Assembly (NCBI GenBank): GCA_029532625.1 | Contig: JARFXM010000006.1 | Location: 620,001-684,000, forward strand | Length of the DNA: 64,000 nucleotides | Reading direction: 5' to 3' | Source of the DNA: Lomentospora prolificans | Lineage: Eukaryota; Ascomycota; Sordariomycetes; Microascales; Microascaceae | Notes under the pieces: generated by a model | Seen by the model: only the letters and a program-made list of their open reading frames with translations | Databases searched by the model: none | Told to the model about the DNA's origin: nothing | Shown here: piece after piece, positions 57,217-64,000 of the stretch | How the letters are laid out: each line of letters starts with the position of its first letter | How positions within the stretch are numbered: position 1 is the stretch's first letter | Program-made: the position numbers and the translations under genes

Positions 57217-59634
57217 TCATGAAGAAGTCCGCGTCTCGGGAGACTCCTTTGCATATGAATTCGTCTCAATTGCTGCATCCATCATTCTATTCCCGCTAAT
57301 CAACGAAGTCGTGCAGATGACAATATTTCGCCGGTCTATGGCACACGCAATGTTAGTATGTTGTCCAACAAGAGCCAACAAAGCCACATACCTTTCTCCT
57401 CTCTCGCGATGAAGCGGAGTGCCGCAATTTCGGTAAAGGTAATGCCGCCGACAAACACTATGAATACAGTCTGTTTATCGCCACTACCCGACAGGAGAGC
57501 TCGAGCCTTCACGGCTTTGTCCTCACCCTTTTGAAGTTCGTAAAACGTGCGACCGCGAACATGCTTGACAGCATCGTCGAAACCGTGCCAGCCCTGGGCG
57601 GCACCCGTATTCGCTGCCGCGCCTGCGGGGGCGTTGCCGTTGCCTTTGGTGAGTTGAAGCAAGTACTGCTTCTGTAGTACGCATTGGACTAGTCGGATGG
57701 AGAGCGGCGCGTAGCCACTGTACACGTAAGCAATATCATCCGGGTCATCCTCTTTCACTTCGTCGACTATGAGCTTGAGCTGCTGTCGCAGGTATGTGTA
57801 ATTCGTCTTCGTGCCGGACGCATCAGCATTCCCCGTCATCGGAATCATACCAGCAAGCGGCGATGATCGCGGAAGTATCAACTGGAGCTTCGCCAGCTTG
57901 TGCAACGTCAGGATATGCTGGTACCCATAGCCTTCCAGGATGAGGCGCCTGAACATGTCAAACTCCTTTTGCTGAATCCCACCTGCCATGCATGAATAGA
58001 CACACAACAACCTCAGAACCTCCTTGATGGGTGTGTCGCGGGCGATAAGCTCTTCTATAGTCTCAAATTGCGACGAAGGATCCGCTCCGTCCGCGAGATT
58101 TTGCTGCACCTTTAGCAGTCCCTTAAACAAGTCAGAGCGCGTGTGCTTGATGATTTCCTCAACTAGGCCGCTATGGATTCTTAAGCTTTGCTGCTCTGCT
58201 TGGTATGCCGGAAGATTGCCAACAAATTCCTTCAGCTCGGCGATAGACTTCCTGCTCTGGTTCATTTCGTAGTCCTTTTGGATTTTTTGAAGACGAAGAG
58301 CGACCTTTTTTAGCAGAGTTCCGACAATGGCGAAGTTGGCGTCGCGTAGCTGGTCATATAATTTATCCGAAGAGTCGAGCTGAATCGGACGCTTCCGAGC
58401 CTGAGAGTTCGCCGTGGAGGAAGACTGCGCGGGGGCACCAACGACAGTCGTATCGACCTTGGCCTGATTATTCTCGATGCCAAATACCTCGTCAATAAGG
58501 CCCTCGTAGGTGAGCTGGGTCAGAAGGGGTGTAACGAAATCGACCTCCCGGTCAATGATAATAACACTCTCAATCGTCGTACTCGGTGAAAGGGCGTCCT
58601 TTGTCCCTTCGCCTGCGCTACCCTCAGCGATAACTTCTTGCCTCATACGACCGAGAAGATCGGCCACGCGTCTCGCATTATCGCCCTTGCCAACAATTCT
58701 AGGAAATAGACCATGGTTTTGTTGTATTTCCATCAGGGCACTTGCCATAAGGTAAGTAGGAGTTACATCTTTGTTGAGATACAAATCCTCGAACGAGTCG
58801 TGAAGTTCTAAGGACAAGACATCGCGCTCAAGTGGGAAAAAGTAGAGTGGAAGTTCGGATATGGTCACATCACCCAAGACACCTGCCTCTTCAAGGATTC
58901 TGTTGGATACGAGCGTGCGTCGAGGGACCCAGAAAATATGAAATTCGTGACCGGTTTGGCTTTCACGCTGAAGTCGACGGATCTGATCTACAAGTACGAT
59001 ATATGTCAGCACGTCATGATAGTATTGATTTCATGGGAGCAAATGAAGTAAGAATACTATAGGTGCGTGCTGTGCGTTTATGCTTGATCTCCGGCTCACT
59101 GACTGGCGTCGTGAAGTGGGGGCAAAATTGTCCACGGTGCCTACTTTTGGAGCCGGCTGAAGAAGAGAGAGAGAGAGAGAGACAGGAGGGCAACTCGCGC
59201 TGGAGGAGAATGTACTAAGAAACTACGGGCCTACACACGCCAGGGCTATAGACGAATGCAATGAGAGCCCCAGCTCACGAAATCGATCGACTAACCTGCT
59301 ATCGTCTGAGAATGCCGTCCACATTCCCCTCTCGCAATGAAGATGACGTTGCGCTGGCTCGTGTCGACATTCTGATTCTCGAGGATGAAGAACTTGTCGA
59401 CGCCATACTCTTGGAGCGTGGTAACCTTGACTATTACGCCAACGGGGCCAACGAGGCTTCGGTCGAAGACAACATTCTTCTTGCCGCGAACCTGTAGCGG
59501 TGAGAACGAATGAGCAGGCAGCACGCAGAGAGCAGAGCAGAGGCAAGGAGACGTACACCCTCGAGGAGATTGAGTAGGTCCCGTCTCGATTTCTCCCGAA
59601 CTTGTTCAGGATTGAAGCTTATGCGCGGCGCCAT
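57217..59634 (-). CDS. vps33: Vps33, Sec1/Munc18 subunit of HOPS/CORVET
   Basis: SM-family protein that binds SNAREs and, within the HOPS and CORVET tethering complexes, drives fusion at the vacuole and endosome. Four exons (59634-59557, 59491-59296, 58987-57392, 57335-57217) give 662 aa. The N-terminus MAPRISFNPEQVREKSRRDL leads to VRGKKNVVFDRSLVGPVGVI. The Sec1 core includes IIIDREVDFVTPLLTQLTYE, the SM hallmark, and VGGITFTEIAALRFIAREE. The last exon gives IVICTTSLISGNRMMDAAIE, the conserved C-terminus, and is absent if the 558-aa frame is read alone. Intron 2 (308 nt) is long for this window and contains a CT/GA repeat (59165-59183). All splices preserve frame across conserved blocks. Divergent from histidyl-tRNA synthetase. 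Confidence 0.93.
59165..59183. repeat. GA dinucleotide repeat in VPS33 intron 2
   Basis: About nine GA units on the plus strand (CT on the VPS33 sense strand), inside the unusually long intron 58988-59295. Confidence 0.9.
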
Positions 59635-60183
59635 TCTGGGCGCTCCATGGGAGCACCAGCGAAACCGAGGGAGAAAGTCGAGCAAGCACTGCCTGGATTA
59701 TAAGTGGGAGGGAAGAAGGTGACGCAGAGAAGAGGTCTGAAAATTGGGGGGCTTGGGAGCTTTTGTCCGGCTCTGGTGGGGGTGCAGCCAGCTGATCAAC
59801 CAATTGATGAGGTCAGCGAGCTGGAGAGCGGGCACTGAGCCAGCGGTCTAGTGGGGTCAGTCCAGGTTCAGCCAGCCATCTACGCCTGGCTGTATTAAGG
59901 GCGCAGTGAATGCGTCCACTACAGATTTGATCCAGCCAGCGTCCTTCGGTACGTCATCCCAGGAACATGCCCCGGCCATTGTAATTCGAACCAATCACAG
60001 CCCTTGCCTCCCGAGATGGCCTGTTGCAGCCTCGTTGTACCTTTTGCGCGCAAAGGGCAATCTTAAATTTTTGTTCCAGGGAGAGAACCGTCCTGATTTT
60101 TGCTCGAGGAAGTCGGAATTCGCGTCTACTCTTGATTCTATATTCCTTCAGATGCGTTGGGGTGTTCCTACAGGCCGGATTGG
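59635..60183. promoter_or_regulatory. Divergent promoter region of VPS33 and HTS1
   Basis: About 550 nt shared by two genes on opposite strands. It holds four AGCCAG words (59775-59935), a CAGCCAG/CTGGCTG hairpin (59869-59892) and an ATCAA-CCAA-TTGAT small palindrome with CCAAT (about 59796-59810). No coding signal. Confidence 0.55.
59869..59892. repeat. CAGCCAG...CTGGCTG inverted repeat
   Basis: Perfect 7-bp arms (59869-59875, 59886-59892) with a 10-nt loop, inside the VPS33-HTS1 divergent promoter. Confidence 0.7.
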
Positions 60184-62190
60184 ATGGAGGCCCTGTTGCA
60201 GTCGCGCCCAAGGTCGGCGAGGCTGCTTAGGGTAGTGACTCATCACCCACAGCGGTGTTTACGCCTAAAACCTTTGACCTGCCAATTCTTCTTACAGCCC
60301 GCGACTACCACCGCCCGCAAACCCTTCACATCTACCCCAACTCGACGATCCCGGCCGGACAACATGCCTCCGAAAACGAAATTCGAGCTCAAAGTTCCCA
60401 AGGGGACCAAGGACTGGGAGGGTGTGGATATGGTTATTCGCGACAAAATCTTCAGCACTATCACCCAAGTTTTCAAGCGCCATGGCGGGGTAACCATCGA
60501 CACACCCGTCTTCGAGTTGAAGGAAATTCTGGCCGGAAAATATGGCGAGGTAAGGCCAATTCATGCGTAATGGACCCATTAGGCGTCGTGAGCATCAGTT
60601 CTACCCGTGCGGCAGTTTCTAACTATGAGCCAGGACTCGAAACTTATCTACGACCTTGCCGACCAAGGTGGGGAGATTTGCTCGCTACGATATGACTTGA
60701 CAGTGCCCTTTGCCCGATGGCTCGCCATGAATAAGGAGATTCAGAACATTAAGCGCTACCACATCGCCAAGGTCTACCGGAGAGACCAGCCCGCCATGAC
60801 TAAAGGCCGCATGCGAGAGTTTTATCAGTGCGACTTCGATATCGCCGGCGTCTATGACGCCATGGTTCCCGACGCCGAGATCATTCGAATTATTAGCGAA
60901 GTGTTTGACGGCCTCGGCTGGCAGAACATGTATACCATCAAGCTCAACCACCGCAAGATATTAGACGGCATCTTCCAAGTTTGCGGTGTCCCCGAGGACA
61001 AGATCCGCACCATCTCCTCCGCCGTCGACAAACTTGACAAGTTGCCCTGGGCTGATGTGCGAAAGGAGATGACAGAGGAGAAGGGCTTAGCCGAGGACGT
61101 AGCCGACCGAATTGGAGAGTGGGTAGTGCTAAAGGGTCGCCGCGATCTCCTTGAGAAGCTTCAAAACGACGAGAAACTTGCGGCGAATGAGAACATGAAG
61201 CAGGGCATGTCGGACTTGGCCCTCATGTTCGATTACCTCGACCACTTCCAGGCCCTAGATAGGGTATCATTTGACCTCAGTTTAGCCCGTGGCCTTGACT
61301 ACGTAAGTTTTCGGCCCCCCATCAACGGACTTCCCGCAGCGCTAACTCGTGTACAGTACACTGGTGTGATTTACGAGGTGGTAACAGAGGGCTCTGCGCC
61401 CGAGGTTAAGGCTCCCGAAACCGGTGAGGAAGAGGCCAAAAAGAAGAAGAAATCCAAGGGTAAAAAGGATGAGGACGAGGACCGTTCATCGGATCCCACT
61501 GTGGGCGTCGGCAGCGTAGCCGCGGGCGGTCGTTATGACAACCTCGTCGGCATGTTCTCTGGAAAGACTCAGATTCGTAAGTGTTAGCAGTATGTTGCAC
61601 TCATTGAAAACGCTTACTAACTTCTGCCAGCTTGTGTTGGTATTTCCTTCGGTGTCGACCGCATCTTCTCCATAACCAAGGCAAGGCTTGCAGCCGATAA
61701 GAGCGCCGCCGCCGTAAGGAAGAACGAGGTTGACGTCTACGTCATGGCCTTTGGGGGCAAGGGATTCACCGGCTTGCTCAAAGAGCGTATGGCCGTGTGC
61801 TCCAAGCTCTGGGACGCCGGAATCAAGGCGGAGTTCCTTTACAAGGTCAAGCCTAAGCTTCCCAACCAATTCAAGGCCGCCGAGGCTGGGGGGGTACCCT
61901 TTGCCGTCATTTTGGGCGAGGACGAGTGGAACAACGGCAAAGTCAAGGTGAAAGAGATGGGTCTCCGGGACGGACACCCCGAGAAGGAGGGCGTCGAGGT
62001 GTCACTCGATAACCTTGTGGCCGATGTCAAGGCCAAGCTTAACAGGCGGGCCGAGCTCGAGGATATGACGAGGCAGGCCGAGGGTCTGAAGGTGGTTCAT
62101 GGTATCAAGGGCGACGAGATTGAGGTGCCCGCTGCGACTGCGCCGGCGGATACGCCCGTCGTAGAAACGCCGCCTGTCGAGAACAAATAA
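60184..62190 (+). CDS. hts1: Histidyl-tRNA synthetase, two in-frame starts
   Basis: Class II synthetase charging tRNA-His. Four exons (60184-60549, 60634-61302, 61357-61576, 61631-62190) give 604 aa from the first ATG or 544 aa from the ATG at 60364. Residues 1-60 of the long form are Arg/Ser/Thr/Leu-rich with almost no acidic residues (MEALLQSRPRSARLLRVVTH), a mitochondrial presequence; the short form starts MPPKTKFELKVPKGTKDW, typical of the cytosolic enzyme. Yeast HTS1 makes both forms from one gene in the same way. Motifs: SLRYDLTVPFARW, VYRRDQPAMTKGRMREFYQC (motif 2), the HisA-type block SFDLSLARGLDYYTGVIYEV restored across intron 2, and GISFGVDRIF (motif 3) across intron 3. An insertion rich in Lys and Glu (EEEAKKKKKSKGKKDEDED) sits in the catalytic domain. 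The C-terminal anticodon-binding domain ends in an Ala/Pro/Val tail. Confidence 0.94.
60236..60242. promoter_or_regulatory. TGACTCA element between the two HTS1 starts
   Basis: A perfect TGACTCA within GTGACTCATCAC, the core site of Gcn4/CPC1-type bZIP activators of amino-acid and synthetase genes. It lies 52 nt after the first ATG and 122 nt before the second, where a promoter for the short, cytosolic transcript would be expected. It also reads as codons of the presequence (VVTHH). Function inferred. Confidence 0.45.
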
Positions 62191-63855
62191 GTTGATGTGG
62201 CCGTACACGGCTCCTAAGCGGGTTTACGGTGAGAGGATGAGCGAGCAACAATAGATAACCAAACAGCTTTAGATTAGCGATGAAAAGAATTGATATCTCC
62301 CACGGCGGGGCCAATTATATGTCAGACGGATACGAAGGCTTTCCCGAGGAGCAGCCTCTCGTTTGCACCGCCAGGCTTTCGTGAAGCTTTCCCCAACAGG
62401 TTCTCATGCCGTGCACTCACTCAACGCTGCATTGCCAAGAGAACCAAGAGGAATCGACTCGGCAGTCTTTCTCATGCGAACGCCACATATTCTTGAGCAT
62501 AAGCTGCAGCATTCAGTATTCAAACGTACATTAAAGTCTCGGCAATTACGCAGAGAGCGACGATTAAATGTCCACCTCACAGATCAAACCCGAAGACTGG
62601 GGAATTGCCACTAGGAGTAAAGGAAAAACGTCCATGTTGCGACGGGTTGTAAACAGGGCCGAGACCAACCGTCAGAACAGGGGAACCACGCCAACGCTCA
62701 TCTTTCTCATTCTTCTAGAACTAGCGGCTTCAATTCAGATCCAGCCACCGCACCAAAGAGACAAGGGACAAAGTACGGTGCTGTGAGGCGATGGCCGCCA
62801 CATCCCAAACAAGCTACGACGACGCATGTCCTCGAACCAGGCTGTCAAGGACTCGAAGGTGAGTCTCTCTTGCGAAACCCACAGCATCGACGTCCCAAGA
62901 AATAGCCATGGATTGACAACGAAGACCCTCACTACAACCATCGGCACCTCTTGATGCGCCCGGGAACATTTCCAGGACTCAACACACGCCCGGAAACGCC
63001 GCTACTAGAGCCTTAAACTTCACAGTTCGACTAAACAATCCTTCGCGGATTCTAGCACAAGCCAGTTTAGTGCGCTGGTTGGCGAGCGCACTCGACCAGC
63101 TCAGGTTGGCCCATCAGCTATGACTCTTGAAGCTGCAGGTGGCTACATGTCTCATTTCGCTCCCTCATCCTTCTGTGCCCACGCAGGTACATGCCTCGTG
63201 TAAACACAAAAACATGCTAATGAGGTCCGTTCCTAAACGCAAACGCATGGACATCGCGTCGACAGCCTCTCTCGGGATACGTGCCCACACACAAAGTACT
63301 CTATCGATATTCCGCAAATGAACCACCTACCTAGCGTCTCCTTTGTATCTAGCGAGGATTCGGTAGGTCTAAAGGAGCGGATAAGTGGCACCCTAATGTT
63401 CCAAAGGTGAACGTGCGAGCTGCCCACGTGAACACCAGTTGATTCTTCCGTGAATGGCATTACATACGGATACGACGCCTCTCACGATTAGTCTTCATCC
63501 TACAGCCTCCATGGGGCAAAGGGCGATTTTTGCTTGCACGCGAGGCAACGCCCGCTGACGGTGCGTACTAATCGCCAATTCCTGGGGAAATAGGGTTGCT
63601 GGACTGGGAACTCTGGGGCCACCGTTGCCCCGGTTTAGAGAGAATGGGCTCGGCTCCTTGGCCAAAGGTCAACCACGTAGCCCAGCCCAGGGTATTCTCC
63701 GTCCGATGAGACGCTTTAGGTCATCAGAAGCGACAAGAGGTTATTCGCGATACTTGAGAAGGGACACGCTAAGTAATCCATAAAATTGTCGGCTGCTCAG
63801 TCGCACTCTGTTCCCAGACTGATCCTCCGTCAGATCAATTGCACTGAAATTATGC
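62191..63855. other. Gene-poor right flank of HTS1
   Basis: 1.7 kb of short frames. A 72-aa plus frame from 62568 (MSTSQIKPEDWGIATRSKGK) has an ATG and a hydrophobic patch but no family and lies in the HTS1 3' flank. A GCTGGTTGGCGAGCGC word is near 63077. Confidence 0.5.
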
Positions 63856-63996
63856 TCAAGCCGGGGAAGACGTGGCGTCTTTCATTGGAGACGGAGCAGG
63901 AAGCACAGATTCCGCTGCTTGACCCGAAGAGGATGGATGAGAAGACACTGTCCGTTTGGTCTTCCTCGTTATCAGCGCTACTCGATAATGGTCGAT
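63856..63996 (-). CDS. Possible last exon of a minus-strand gene, cut by window end
   Basis: On the minus strand, 46 codons and a TGA at 63858-63856 follow an acceptor-like CTAG at 64000-63997. The peptide opens IDHYRVALITRKTKRTVSSH and continues with a Ser/Pro/Ala-rich tail ending PMKDATSSPA, the look of a fungal protein C-terminus. Nothing upstream is visible, so identity cannot be given. A plus-strand frame over the same bases (ATG at 63852, open to the edge) competes. Confidence 0.3.
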   Translation of the reverse strand: MDHYRVALITRKTKRTVSSHPSSSGQAAESVLPAPSPMKDATSSPA

Positions 63997-64000
63997 CTAG

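Noticed and set aside
63852..64000. Plus-strand frame starting MLKPGKTWRLS and open to the window end
   Set aside because: Shares its bases with a minus-strand frame that has an acceptor site and a typical Ser/Pro-rich C-terminus; kept only as an alternative.

Overview
The window comes from a filamentous ascomycete (Pezizomycotina, most likely Sordariomycetes). Genes are split by short introns, mostly 50-180 nt, with GTRAGT-type donors and CTRAY branch sites. The gene set is that of a fungal chromosome arm: Mediator Med14, Nab2, DNA topoisomerase I, an LSD1-type demethylase with an HMG box, HOPS subunit Vps33 and ribosomal protein eL33. There is no sign of bacterial, viral or organellar DNA. 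All gene models were assembled by hand from reading frames, splice sites and family knowledge; no database search was possible.

Layout. 0.9-2.2 kb: a DUF2406-family gene (minus). 2.2-10.8 kb: gene-poor DNA. 10.8-11.6: ribosomal protein eL33 (minus, five exons, one of 10 nt). 12.6-16.1: MED14 (plus), convergent with protoporphyrinogen oxidase at 16.6-18.5 (minus). 19.6-21.2: poly(A)-RNA-binding Nab2 (minus). 23.1-24.8: a ten-exon LaeA-like methyltransferase (plus). 28.0-29.9: secreted GH20 hexosaminidase. 31.6-33.5: CYP52-like P450. 33.7-35.6: PLP aminotransferase (minus). 38.0-39.0: an orphan four-helix membrane protein. 39-44.5 kb: gene-poor, with a decayed reading frame. 44.5-45.7: GPI-anchored CRH-type GH16 wall enzyme. 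46.7-49.7: TOP1 (minus), divergent from ATP synthase gamma (50.8-52.0). 52.6-56.1: LSD1-type demethylase (minus). 57.2-59.6: VPS33 (minus), divergent from histidyl-tRNA synthetase (60.2-62.2). At the right edge lies a possible terminal exon of another gene.

The genes are not an operon or a biosynthetic cluster. They fall into housekeeping functions (transcription, translation, heme and ATP synthesis, vacuolar fusion, DNA topology, chromatin) and wall or metabolic functions (hexosaminidase, CRH transglycosidase, P450, aminotransferase, methyltransferase). The methyltransferase, the membrane protein and the P450 sit beside gene-poor stretches.

The most unusual signal is not a gene. A short word, GCTGGCT/AGCCAGC, recurs in intergenic DNA across the window and repeatedly forms inverted repeats. 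The best is a 17-bp stem with one mismatch at 31100-31162; another is a perfect 10-bp stem around CCAAT at 36928-36953. Other points of note are two micro-exons (10 and 13 nt), an in-frame double start in the histidyl-tRNA synthetase gene with a TGACTCA element between the starts, and possible decayed coding DNA in the gene-poor stretches.
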